Of a DNA stretch of 47,967 nucleotides, positions 17,358 to 25,407 are shown one piece after another; positions within the stretch are counted from its first letter, which is position 1; each line of letters starts with the position of its first letter. The DNA lies in NCBI GenBank assembly GCA_964425275.1, contig CAYRLZ010000035.1, positions 1-47,967 of the forward strand, given 5' to 3'. This DNA comes from CAYRLZ01 sp964425275 (GTDB taxonomy: Bacteria; Hydrothermota; Tepidihabitantia; Tepidihabitantales; JBDRVQ01). The translations under genes and the position numbers were made by a program. The notes beneath the pieces were generated by a model. It searched no databases. It was not told the origin of the DNA and worked only from the letters and a program-made list of their open reading frames with translations.

Positions 17358-19109
17358 ATGAAAGAGCGAATTTTAAGAGGGATACCGATTTCATCCGGTG
17401 TTGGGATTGGAAAGATATATATCTATCAAAGAAAGTTACCTCCGGTAGAAGAAAGGGTTATCCCGGAGGCCAGGCTCGAAGAGGAGATTAGTAGTTTTCG
17501 GTCGGCGCTCAGTTCGGTTGAAGGGGAATTAAATTTAATGTATCAGAAGGTAAGAGAAGAGATGGGGGCGGATATTGCCGAATTTATTAAGTTCCAAATC
17601 CTCCTTCTTAAAGATAAAACGATTTTAGAAGGAGTGGAAAAGATTATCCGGGAAAAGAAAAGAGATGCGGCTTTTGCCTATCATCAGGTGATAAAAGATT
17701 ATATCTCACCAATGCTCTCCTCACCCGTTCCTTTTATGCGCGACCGCATAATTGATATAATGGACTTGGCGGAGCGGATTTTGCTTTCCCTTTTGGGCCG
17801 GACGAAAGATTCCCTCCTTTCTCTATCCGAGGAGGTTATACTCTTTGCCCATAATCTTGCTCCAACCGATGTGGCAATGATTGATAAAAGGTTTGTCAAA
17901 GGGGTGGCGGTTGAATCGGGTGGAAAATCCGGGCATGTGGCAATAATGACTAAAGCCCGAGAGATTCCCGCGGTGAATGGTATCCCAAACCTCCTCTCCC
18001 AAGCCCGGGCCGGTTTTACCGCAATTGTTGATGGCAACCGGGGAGTTATTATCCTTAACCCCAATGAGAAACGACTTGGGCAATACCGGCGGGAAATGGA
18101 AGAGGAAAGGCGACGGCGGGCATCTTACTCCCGAAAGAAGGAAGAAGAACCAATTACCCGCGATGGGAAATATATTGACCTCTCCGCCAATATTGAGTTT
18201 ATTGGCGAGGTGGAGATGGCCAAAGAATACGGGGCAAAAGGGATTGGACTCTTTCGCACCGAATACATCTTTCTATCCCGACGCCGACTTCCGACCGAAG
18301 AAGAACAACTCTTCTTTTATCAAGAAGTCTCTTCTAAGATGAAACCTTATCCGGTAATTATCCGGACATTTGACTTGGGGGGTGATAAAATAATTCCGGG
18401 ATATTCCGAGACCAACCCCTTTCTCGGCTGGCGGGGAATAAGGGTTGGGCTGCAAAAAAAAGATTTCCTAATAACGCAAATCCGAGCGATCTTAAAGGCG
18501 AGCGCCCAAAATAAAAATTTAAAAATAATGTTCCCGATGATTACCGGGATTGAAGAGATACAGGCTTGCCGGGTTATCCTTAATAGTGTGAAGGAGGAGT
18601 TAAAAGAGAAGAGGGTTCCTTTTGACCCGGCGATTGAATTTGGCATAATGGTCGAGACCCCAGCCTGTGCCCTTTTAGCGGAGAAGTTTGCTAAAATCTG
18701 TAGTTTTTTCTCAATCGGCTCTAATGACCTCATCCAGTATACTTTGGCCTGTGCCCGGGATAACGAAAAGGTTGCCCACCTGTATGACCCATTCCATCCC
18801 GCGGTCATCCGACTTTATAAGGAGACGATTGATGCCGCAAGAAAAAATGGGATTTGGGTCGGCGTTTGCGGCGAACTGGCATCTGAACCCCTGGGTATTA
18901 TCCTTTTGGTTGGATTAGGGATTGATGAACTTTCTATGGTTCCGCACCGCATCCCGGTCGCCAAAGAGATAATCCGTTCCTTAGAATTCACTCGCTTACA
19001 GGATACAATCAAAAAAATATTGACCCTCTCGACGGGCAGCGGTGTAAAAAGATTCCTGGTTGGTGAGGTAAAGGAAAACTTCCCAAAATTAAGTGCTATT
19101 TTTGGGTAA
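17358..19109 (+). CDS. ptsI: PTS enzyme I (phosphoenolpyruvate-protein phosphotransferase)
   Basis: Full-length at 583 residues. It autophosphorylates from PEP and phosphorylates HPr. The N-terminal HPr-binding domain is followed by the phosphohistidine loop GGKSGHVAIM (His193). The C-terminal PEP-binding barrel shows FRTEYIFLSRR, FPMITGIEE, GSNDLIQYTLACARDN and the active-site cysteine region GVCGELASEP. It is co-directional with HPr (22 bp apart) and with the following isomerase (3 bp). Having EI and HPr with the permease suggests this is the cell's main or only PTS, but that is inference. Confidence 0.97.
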   Translation: MKERILRGIPISSGVGIGKIYIYQRKLPPVEERVIPEARLEEEISSFRSALSSVEGELNLMYQKVREEMGADIAEFIKFQILLLKDKTILEGVEKIIREKKRDAAFAYHQVIKDYISPMLSSPVPFMRDRIIDIMDLAERILLSLLGRTKDSLLSLSEEVILFAHNLAPTDVAMIDKRFVKGVAVESGGKSGHVAIMTKAREIPAVNGIPNLLSQARAGFTAIVDGNRGVIILNPNEKRLGQYRREMEEERRRRASYSRKKEEEPITRDGKYIDLSANIEFIGEVEMAKEYGAKGIGLFRTEYIFLSRRRLPTEEEQLFFYQEVSSKMKPYPVIIRTFDLGGDKIIPGYSETNPFLGWRGIRVGLQKKDFLITQIRAILKASAQNKNLKIMFPMITGIEEIQACRVILNSVKEELKEKRVPFDPAIEFGIMVETPACALLAEKFAKICSFFSIGSNDLIQYTLACARDNEKVAHLYDPFHPAVIRLYKETIDAARKNGIWVGVCGELASEPLGIILLVGLGIDELSMVPHRIPVAKEIIRSLEFTRLQDTIKKILTLSTGSGVKRFLVGEVKENFPKLSAIFG

Positions 19110-19112
19110 GCG

Positions 19113-20144
19113 ATGGCCAGGGTCTATCAAATGATTTTGGAGTTACCGGAACAAATCCTTAAATCAATTAAACTGATTAAAGATGCCGACATCAAAAGAT
19201 TGAGGGGGAAGATAGAAAATATTGTAATCTCTGGTGTTGGTGGTTCGGGAATCGGCGGCGAGATTTTAAGCGGATTAGGTTATAAATATTCTCCAATTCC
19301 CATATTGACCGCCCGGGATTACACAATTCCCTCGGTAGTAAAAAATACTACCCTCTTCTTTGTGGTTAGTTATTCCGGGAATACCGAGGAGACAATTTCA
19401 ACTTATCTCCAAGCAAAACGGAAAAGAGCAGCTTGTGTCGTCTTGACCAGCGGCGGCGTCCTAAAAGATTTAGCCGAGAAAAATGGCGATATCTTGATTG
19501 AAATCCCTCCGGGGCTACCACCCCGGCAAGCCATCGGGTTTCTCTTTATCCCTCTTTTGCTTTATACCAGCCGACTGGGGTTTCTCCCCTTCAAGGATGC
19601 GGTGATAGAAAATACGGCACGGCAACTTAAGCGAAGTAGTTTGGCTTGCGATAATATCGCTAAAAAATTAGCCCACGAGTTCTACCAAAAGATTCCTTAT
19701 ATCCTTGCCTCTTCTCTTTTATATTCATCAATTGCCTACCGTTGGAAATGTCAGTTAAATGAAAATGCCAAGACCTTATCTTTCTTTAATACCCTCCCAG
19801 AACAGAATCATAACGAAATTGAAGGGATTGGCCGACCGGAGGTTCTTAAAGATTTATTAGTGCTGGTTGTGCTTTATGACCCGGATTGCCATAAAAGGAT
19901 TCGCCGCCGACTGCAATTCTTACCAGTAATCTTAAAAGGGGAATATGCCTCATTTATTCGGGTCATGCCTTTGGGTAGTAATGAGTTAGAGAGACTCTTT
20001 TCTCTGATAATGATTGGTGATTTAGTAAGTTATCACCTGGGCGCTTTATCTAAAACCGAGGTTGAAAAAATTGAGCGAATTGAGCGGCTAAAAAAACTAC
20101 TTGGCGGTTTTCCAATAAGAAAAAACAAAAACGCTAAATTCTGA
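19113..20144 (+). CDS. Bifunctional phosphoglucose/phosphomannose isomerase (SIS domain)
   Basis: It interconverts glucose-6-P or mannose-6-P with fructose-6-P, feeding PTS-imported sugar phosphate into glycolysis. The 343-residue protein has the first SIS motif VGGSGIGGEIL, the second VSYSGNTEETI and the family hallmark LPEQNHNEIEG. It matches the archaeal/deep-branching bacterial PGI/PMI type and not the classical PGI. It starts 3 nt after ptsI stops, so it is the last gene of the PTS operon, which fits a mannose- or glucose-type substrate. Confidence 0.92.
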   Translation: MARVYQMILELPEQILKSIKLIKDADIKRLRGKIENIVISGVGGSGIGGEILSGLGYKYSPIPILTARDYTIPSVVKNTTLFFVVSYSGNTEETISTYLQAKRKRAACVVLTSGGVLKDLAEKNGDILIEIPPGLPPRQAIGFLFIPLLLYTSRLGFLPFKDAVIENTARQLKRSSLACDNIAKKLAHEFYQKIPYILASSLLYSSIAYRWKCQLNENAKTLSFFNTLPEQNHNEIEGIGRPEVLKDLLVLVVLYDPDCHKRIRRRLQFLPVILKGEYASFIRVMPLGSNELERLFSLIMIGDLVSYHLGALSKTEVEKIERIERLKKLLGGFPIRKNKNAKF

Positions 20145-20155
20145 ATTCTTTGGTC

Positions 20156-20184
20156 TTGACATTTGGTTATTTTTATGTTATAAT
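20156..20184 (+). promoter_or_regulatory. Predicted sigma70 promoter of the 20268 gene
   Basis: Perfect TTGACA (20156-20161) and TATAAT (20179-20184) with the ideal 17-bp spacer. It lies 11 bp after the isomerase stop and about 77 nt before the ATG. Confidence 0.88.
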
Positions 20185-20267
20185 AAATACCAAAAATGAG
20201 GAAAGTTTTCGGTTATAGGTTTTATGAGAAGTAGGAAAAGATGGATTTTAAACCAAGAGGAGGTAAA

Positions 20268-20831
20268 ATGAAGAGATTTATAAAAATATTAGCCACAATC
20301 GGCATCCTGACATTTCTTTCGCTTTCCGCCCAGGAATTAGTGGTGAATGGTGATTTTGAGCAAGCGCTGAATATTGGCTGGACAATAGATGCCTCCGGAA
20401 GTTATACGATTGACCGATACACCTGGCCCCATCCCGACCCAGATTATGAGGCGTATGTCTATAAAATGGCTACGGTCTATGCATCAATTTATCAAATAGT
20501 TGACCTACCCAGTCTATTTTGTGATGTCTCCTTTTCCGCCAAATTCCGAAAGAAGGAGGCTTCTTCTACTTGCTGGCCGGTATCAGCCGTTATCTTTACT
20601 TATCTTGATGAAAATAATAACGCCCTCGGCAGCACAAGGGTCTATTATCCCAGTCCTTACTGTAACTGGCAGGCAGGACCGACCATGCACCTGATAAAAG
20701 TAGAGGATACCCTGTGGAATTCTTATTCATTTAATATCCAGAACGAGATAGCTCAGAATTTACCCGGTGTTGACCCTAATGCTGTGCGCAAGGTGAAGGT
20801 TTCCCTTTATGCCTATAACAGTGGTAGTTGA
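20268..20831 (+). CDS. 5' half of a secreted protein gene, ended by an in-frame TGA
   Basis: The start is ATG 20268 behind GAGGAGG, not the in-frame ATG 20241. A signal peptide (about residues 1-20, ending SLSAQ) precedes a carbohydrate-binding-like jelly-roll domain (ELVVNGDFEQ, WNSYSFNIQNEI). The frame stops at TGA 20829-20831 in the context NSGS-stop-GGPWAEVSADDISI. The same frame then stays open for 490 more codons (see next entry). The interrupted residue looks like a tryptophan (TGG to TGA). Either a single nonsense mutation, a base error in the assembly, or readthrough would explain this. Confidence 0.75.
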   Translation: MKRFIKILATIGILTFLSLSAQELVVNGDFEQALNIGWTIDASGSYTIDRYTWPHPDPDYEAYVYKMATVYASIYQIVDLPSLFCDVSFSAKFRKKEASSTCWPVSAVIFTYLDENNNALGSTRVYYPSPYCNWQAGPTMHLIKVEDTLWNSYSFNIQNEIAQNLPGVDPNAVRKVKVSLYAYNSGS

Positions 20832-22304
20832 GGAGGTCCTTGGGCGGAGGTCTCCGCCGATGATATATCAATAATCAGTCGGACAACTCGTCCTTATATC
20901 TCCTTAAACCGAACTCGCATCACCGGTGACCAAAACGGCAACGGCAGACTTGACCCGGGAGAGACCGGAAATTTAATCACCTATCTACGAAATTCAAGTC
21001 CGATTCCGGCAACGAACCTAGGAGGAATTTTACGGGAAAATGACCCCTATATCTCAATACTGGATTCCAACTCCTTTTATGGAGATGTCGGGGCATACGA
21101 TAGCACAGATAATCGTGATGACCCATTTGTCGTTACCGCAAGTAGTTCCACACCTCCGGGCTATGTAGCTAATCTCTCCTTATATTTAGTCTGTAATGAG
21201 ACATCCTGGACGAGGAATTTTACCTTAACGATTGGGGTGCCGGTTCAGCCACCCGGCACAAAGATTTGGGGACCAAAACCAATTTCTGGAACTCCGAGCA
21301 CGGCGGGACTCTATGGTCTTGCCTATAATCCAACCAATGACCGGATCTATGTCTGTCATTTCCGAGCCCGAAATATCTTTATTTATTCCTCTGATTCTTT
21401 GCTCACCTCTTTTGGCACAATCCCGACACCAAATAATGAGACGGCCTGCACTGATATAAAATACTGTGCCTATGACAATACCTTCTGGGTCGCCTCTTAC
21501 CAGACGAAGCGGGTTTATAAAATATCCGCTACTGGAACGGTTCTTCGGCAATTTGCCAATCCGGCAAATGACTATCCTACTGGACTTTGCTGGGACGAAA
21601 ACGAACGCCTTCTCTATCTGGCTGACCGAAGGGGTGTTGGGGTATTGCCCGGTTATATCTATGTCGTTGATACCCTGGGCAACCGGATAAGGCAGATGAT
21701 TATCCCCTTAAATGCCAATGTCGGTCCGCGCTGTCTAGCACTGGAAAAATCCGGCGGCAACCCGAATCGTCCAACCCTCTGTCATCTCTATACATCATTT
21801 AATGCTGCGGGCAATGCGGTTGATAGCGTTGGCGTTTATGAACTGAACCGGGATAATGCCGCAATCTTGCAGCGCTTTCTTATCACGGAAAGGTATAATG
21901 CAAGAGGTGTTGAATATGACCCAAGGGATGCCAGCCTCTGGGTTACGATAATGGAGATGGCAGCTGGTGGTCCTAATAACTACATTGTGAAATATGCCGG
22001 CTTCCACCAGCCAGGAACTTCCCAGGAGGAACCAGACTCACCAGTCCGGGATATATCAAGGGTGCGCTGCTTGCCCAATCCATTCAATCGCACACTTCTC
22101 ATCGCCTATCAATTAAAGAGAGGCGGTGATGTCCGGGTCACAATTCACGATGCGGCTGGACGAATGCTTACCTGCCTTGCGGAGGGTAGGCAAAATTCTG
22201 GAACTTACTATCTTACTTGGGACGGAAAGGACCTCTCCGGCATTTACTTTGTGAATATCCGCACGAACCAAGAGAACCTCTGGTATAAGGTGATTAAATT
22301 CTAA
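20832..22304 (+). pseudogene. 3' continuation of the TGA-interrupted secreted protein
   Basis: This stretch is in the same frame as 20268-20831 with no further stop. It encodes a domain with a dockerin-like GDQNGNGRLDPGE segment, then a propeller region (GLYGLAYNPTNDRIYV, DYPTGLCWDENERLLYL). From about 22030 comes a C-terminal FlgD-like sorting tail (LPNPFNRTLLIAYQL, WDGKDLSGIYFV). On its own it lacks a signal peptide; the first in-frame ATG is 21237. Its intactness says the interruption is recent or bypassed. A sequencing check of base 20831 would decide. Confidence 0.7.
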
Positions 22305-22384
22305 GGGACTTTACTAAAACCTTTATTTACGGTCAGTTTCTGGGTGAAAGAGAACCTCTGGTATAAGGTGATTGAATTCTAAGG
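22270..22384 (+). repeat. Duplicated 37-bp gene tail
   Basis: The last codons and stop of the preceding gene (22270-22306, aagagaacctctggtataag onward) recur at 22348-22384 with one change (gattaaattc to gattgaattc). The second copy retains the frame, spelling NLWYKVIEF-stop. It looks like the remnant end of a second protein with the same C-terminal tail, left by recombination or decay. The rest of the gap (22385-22549) shows nothing I can name. Confidence 0.85.
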
Positions 22385-22549
22385 CTTGTGTAGGGGGGAG
22401 TTTTTAATCTATTTTCGACACGAATTAGACTTTCTACTCTATCAGGAATATAAAGAAAGATAGCATCTTTGTCGGTCACATTGCTTTTGGCCCTGGTTGG
22501 GGTCTTATTTAGGCTTCTTAATAAATAGATATTGTCCCTTTACCGGATT

Positions 22550-23332
22550 TTATTCCTCAATCTCTAATTTCTCCTTCTTATAACCTTTTGGCAGTTCAAA
22601 GATTTGGGGTTTGAAGCTCTCTTTTTTTACTTCTTTGATTTCCATCGTGAATTCCTTCTTCCCTTTTTCGTAGCCGATAATTCGCACCGGGACACCCCAG
22701 AAACCTCCCTCTTTCTTTTCGGTGCCAAACCGGTAGAAATGGGCGGCGGCGTCTTTTATCATCTCCGAGAAGAATTTACCCATCTCCTCCAAGACTTTCA
22801 CCTCTTCGGGTTTTATCCCAATCTTTGGGTAATCGGTTGCCCAGACCTCCTCTACCTTTTCCTTTCCTGCGTAGCCTTCGTATTTATCGCAGAGCCACTG
22901 GTTTACCTTTTGACCACTGGCGACCTTCTTATAGGCAATCTTTCTCTCTTTTGGGGGCGTCTTCCCTTTCATTACCTCTTCCATCCTCTTCCTTTGTTCC
23001 GGTGGGAGGTCTTCCATCATCTCCTCCATCATCTTCATCCCTTCCTCCATCTTCCCTTTCATTTTTTTCACATCCTCTTTCGTTATCTCCATGTAGGATT
23101 TCTCCTTATGGTCAATTGACCAGAACAGATTTTTATCGCCTCGGAAGATGATACTCATATCGGTCTCGCTGTCTCTTATGTCCGTTCGCATCCGGTCCTT
23201 TTCAATTAAAAGGGTATGGGTTGTCTTCTCTTTCCCTATTCCGTTCTCGTAAAGGGAGACCATGCGCACGCCGGGATAGGCGATTAAAAAAAGCAAGAAA
23301 ATTCCTAAGACCAATGCCTTTTGGTTATTCAT
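22550..23332 (-). CDS. Exported DUF4412-like protein of unknown function
   Basis: 260 residues starting at ATG 23332 with GAGGTG upstream. A signal peptide or anchor (about residues 6-22) is followed by a region opening with LYENGIGKEKTTHTLLIEKDRMRTD and IIFRGDKNLFWSIDHKEKSYMEIT, which resembles DUF4412-type proteins. A highly charged, methionine-rich helix follows (about 90-130, KMKGKMEEGMKMMEEMMED), then a beta-rich C-terminal half. No catalytic motif is seen; the Met/Glu helix could bind metal or act as a coiled coil. It has its own promoter. Confidence 0.7.
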   Translation of the reverse strand: MNNQKALVLGIFLLFLIAYPGVRMVSLYENGIGKEKTTHTLLIEKDRMRTDIRDSETDMSIIFRGDKNLFWSIDHKEKSYMEITKEDVKKMKGKMEEGMKMMEEMMEDLPPEQRKRMEEVMKGKTPPKERKIAYKKVASGQKVNQWLCDKYEGYAGKEKVEEVWATDYPKIGIKPEEVKVLEEMGKFFSEMIKDAAAHFYRFGTEKKEGGFWGVPVRIIGYEKGKKEFTMEIKEVKKESFKPQIFELPKGYKKEKLEIEE

Positions 23333-23349
23333 ATTTCACCTCACTTTTA

Positions 23350-23377
23350 ATTATAAGGAGATAAAAAGGAAAGTCAA
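23350..23377 (-). promoter_or_regulatory. Predicted promoter of the DUF4412-like gene
   Basis: On the minus strand TTGACT (23377-23372) and TATAAT (23355-23350) are 16 bp apart. Transcription would start near 23343, about 11 nt before the ATG, with the Shine-Dalgarno inside this short leader. Confidence 0.75.
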
Positions 23378-23408
23378 CTATGCCATTCGCGAAAGAAAAA
23401 CTTGGTCC

Positions 23409-23953
23409 AATATTTTAGTTAAAAACCCAATAAAACTAAACCCAAGAAGAGAGGGTTAAGGAAATTAAAATTCCGTGAAACACTTTGAGCGGATTTTTAC
23501 TCTATATTTAGATATGAGAAAAAGGCTAATTTTATTAAGTATAGTTAAATCAATAACTTATGTTTTAGAGATTAACCCCTTCGTATTTTATCTAATAAGG
23601 AGGTAAAAATGAGAGGATAAATAACCAATTAAAAAGACCCAACCCCTTTTATCTGCGACCAATCCACCCGGCATAGGAGGGGATTTTTCTTTTTGGAAGG
23701 GGGAGCGCTACAGGGGGTGCTATTCGGGATGGTATTAAATGCCCTATTCTATACCCTATTCTCTTGCCTATTCGGTATTCTATTCTCTTTTCTATTGGTA
23801 ATCCTATTCTCTTTTCTATTGAGAGTTCTATTCTCCTTCCTATACAGAAATCTATTCTCTCTCCTATTGGGGGTGCTATTCAGAGTTCTACTCTCCTTCC
23901 TATAAACTGTTCTATTCAGAGCGCTATTATTGGCTCTATGCCTCATCGTAGTA
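23409..23953 (+). repeat. Repeat element copy B: conserved 5' block plus 12-bp CTATT-N7 array
   Basis: The array occupies 23708-23947: 20 units of exactly 12 bp with the CTATT core. Unit order parallels copy A (for example the units ctattggtaatc, ctattctctttt and ctattgagagtt, and the ctataaa unit followed by a ctattcagagcg/ctattattggct end), with whole-unit gains or losses that keep the 12-bp phase. The 5' block 23409-23707 aligns with 2749-3031, including tctatatttagatatgag, and a Shine-Dalgarno followed by ATG-AGA-GGA-TAA at 23609-23620. This fills the 801-bp gap between 23333 and 24133. Confidence 0.9.
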
Positions 23954-24074
23954 AAGGTTAATATCCAGATTCTAATGGATAGAAGTTTCCTGTGGGGAAA
24001 CCTTTTTATCAGGTCATTTTGCCTTTAAGGCTTTGATTTTACGGGACTTATCGGATTTTTCCTGAAAAATGGGG

Positions 24075-24122
24075 GTATAGGGGATGCTATTCTCCTTCCT
24101 ATTCTGGGTGTTATTTTAAGTG
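24075..24122 (+). repeat. Mini-array of the same 12-bp repeat
   Basis: Four 12-bp units: gtataggggatg, ctattctccttc, ctattctgggtg, ttattttaagtg. This is about 130 bp downstream of copy B and ends just before the glutaredoxin stop. The first unit resembles a mixture of lead units 2 and 3 of the long arrays. It may be a decayed or nascent array. Confidence 0.7.
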
Positions 24123-24133
24123 ACGGAGAGGAT

Positions 24134-24394
24134 CTAATTCCGGTCCATTATTTTCAGGACCTTTTTTATTCTTTCCTCATCAAACCCGACAATAATTTCA
24201 TCCTCAACAACGAGGGTGGGAAAGGAAATCCGAGGGTTGTATCTTCGGATGGCATTAAGGGCCTTCTCTCTTTCCTTGCCCTTCAGTTTATCAATATAAA
24301 TGAGTTCAAATTGAATTTTATTCTTTTCTAAGAGGTCAATGGTCTTTTTACACCAGACGCAAGTGGTAAGGGCAAAGAGTTTTATTTTTGGCAT
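24134..24394 (-). CDS. Glutaredoxin/thioredoxin-like small redox protein
   Basis: 86 residues with the glutaredoxin fold order: IKLFALTTCVWC (active site CVWC, about residues 12-15), a central helix, then the cis-proline strand ISFPTLVVEDEIIVGFDEE. It catalyses dithiol-disulfide exchange in the cytoplasm. It lies 36 bp downstream of a rubredoxin gene on the same strand, so the two are probably co-expressed electron carriers, near the ferritin-like proteins at 27 kb. No obvious Shine-Dalgarno is present. Confidence 0.88.
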   Translation of the reverse strand: MPKIKLFALTTCVWCKKTIDLLEKNKIQFELIYIDKLKGKEREKALNAIRRYNPRISFPTLVVEDEIIVGFDEERIKKVLKIMDRN

Positions 24395-24430
24395 ATTAGG
24401 GATGGGGATAAAGAATACTGTCTCGTTTGC

Positions 24431-24595
24431 TTATCCCTCTAACTCTTCAAATAGGTCCTTTGCGGCACCGCATTCAGGACAAACCCAGGTATCCGGTAAA
24501 GATTCAAAGGGAGTGTCCGGAGGGATATCATTATCCGGGTCGCCTTTTGCCGGGTCATAGATATAACCACAAATCGTGCACTGCCACTTTTTCAT
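24431..24595 (-). CDS. Rubredoxin
   Basis: A 54-residue protein with the two iron-binding knuckles CTICGY and CPECGA, the standard spacing, and the aromatic pattern of rubredoxins (KKWQCTICGYIYDPAKGD, then LPDTWVCP). It binds one Fe(Cys)4 centre and passes single electrons, commonly to rubrerythrin-type peroxidases in anaerobes. The start ATG at 24595 follows GGAG. The glutaredoxin-like gene is next in the operon, and ferritin-like proteins lie about 2.4 kb away on the other strand. Confidence 0.95.
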   Translation of the reverse strand: MKKWQCTICGYIYDPAKGDPDNDIPPDTPFESLPDTWVCPECGAAKDLFEELEG

Positions 24596-24675
24596 ATTTT
24601 TCTCCTTCTCTAATTATAGGGAAGGATTAAAGGTTTGTCAAGTTGCCAGTGAAACTTTTGGTGCTAATAGCGCCT

Positions 24676-25300
24676 TTATGGTCGTTTTATTTTATAGGGC
24701 AATAACCAGCCGTTGAAGTCGTATTTGGCATCCGGGGTATAAAGTGTGTGGCGATTTAAGAGGTCAAAGAAAGCAAAACGTGGACTGGCGACGATTTGGG
24801 TTCGCCAGGTTCCGGTGAAGACGCCGGGTCCGGCCTTATTGAATTTGACCCGGACATAAAAGGGCCAAATTAGGATAAATGTGTGGAGAAAGGCCTCGCT
24901 ATTGGTGGCATCTGTCCATAGGGTTAAAGTAACAAGTTCCGCGGGTTTAAAGGTTAATAAAGTATCAAGGGGAAAGAAGGTGTTTAGGGGGTTGGTGATT
25001 ACTAAATTAGGATGACTCTCACTCTGGATCCGTAGGCTATCAATTTTTATCGTATTGACCGAATCAGATTCTACCGAGGCCAGAGAGATTTTTTTTAACT
25101 GCCAGCCCCGGGTTACCGTATCCTCCACATCGCCGGTTTGTAAAAATATTGCCTGGGTATTAGGATTGAACCAGACCGTATCTTTGCTTATCGCCCGGAT
25201 AATTGCCCCGCTTTTCGGTTTCAATATCCGGTTTTTTATGGCAAAGCATAAAAAGAAATAAGAAACTGACAAGGAGTAAAAAAGGGATAAATTGTTTCAT
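24676..25300 (-). pseudogene. Secreted protein with a frameshift in its leader
   Basis: ATG 25300, after GGGGTGA, opens a convincing signal peptide (MKQFIPFLLLVSFLFLFMLC), but that frame stops after 46 codons. The long frame from about 25272 to 24676 (SGAIIRAISKDTVWFNPN onward, about 190 residues of beta-rich sequence) is offset by one base. The two join perfectly if the six-T run at 25232-25237 (six A on the coding strand) had five. So it is a one-base indel: a real mutation, an assembly error, or slippage. The mature part has strands such as LTLWTDATNSEAFLHTFILI. No family recognised. Confidence 0.7.
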
Positions 25301-25326
25301 ATTTCACCCCAATAATTTTTAAGGAT

Positions 25327-25354
25327 AGGATAGCATAAAAAGGAAAGAAGTCAA
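25327..25354 (-). promoter_or_regulatory. Predicted promoter of the 25300 gene
   Basis: Minus-strand TTGACT (25354-25349), 16-bp spacer, TATCCT (25332-25327), with a start near 25320, about 20 nt before ATG 25300. Its presence supports 25300 as the true gene start and therefore the frameshift interpretation. Confidence 0.6.
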
Positions 25355-25407
25355 GGGATAGATAAAAATCTTAAAGGTTAAGGGGTATGAGGATAAAGGT
25401 GAGGGGA

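Noticed and set aside
13140..20144. Sigma54 (-24/-12) promoter for the PTS operon
   Set aside because: I looked for TGGCAC-N5-TTGC-type sites on both strands around the regulator and PTS genes and found none convincing.
20829..20831. Genome-wide UGA recoding or selenocysteine
   Set aside because: UGA terminates several intact genes here (e.g. 15711-15713, 29187-29189) and no SECIS-like hairpin is evident after 20831.
22604..23119. 171-codon plus-strand ORF opposite the DUF4412-like gene
   Set aside because: Antisense shadow: rich in Phe/Leu/His from complementing Lys/Glu/Met codons; the minus strand has promoter, ribosome site and signal peptide.
23749..23946. Asn-Arg repeat ORF (ENRxxNR) on the opposite strand of array B, and the similar one near 47570-47741
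   Set aside because: A period of 12 bp makes every frame look like a tetrapeptide repeat; no ribosome site or signal supports translation.
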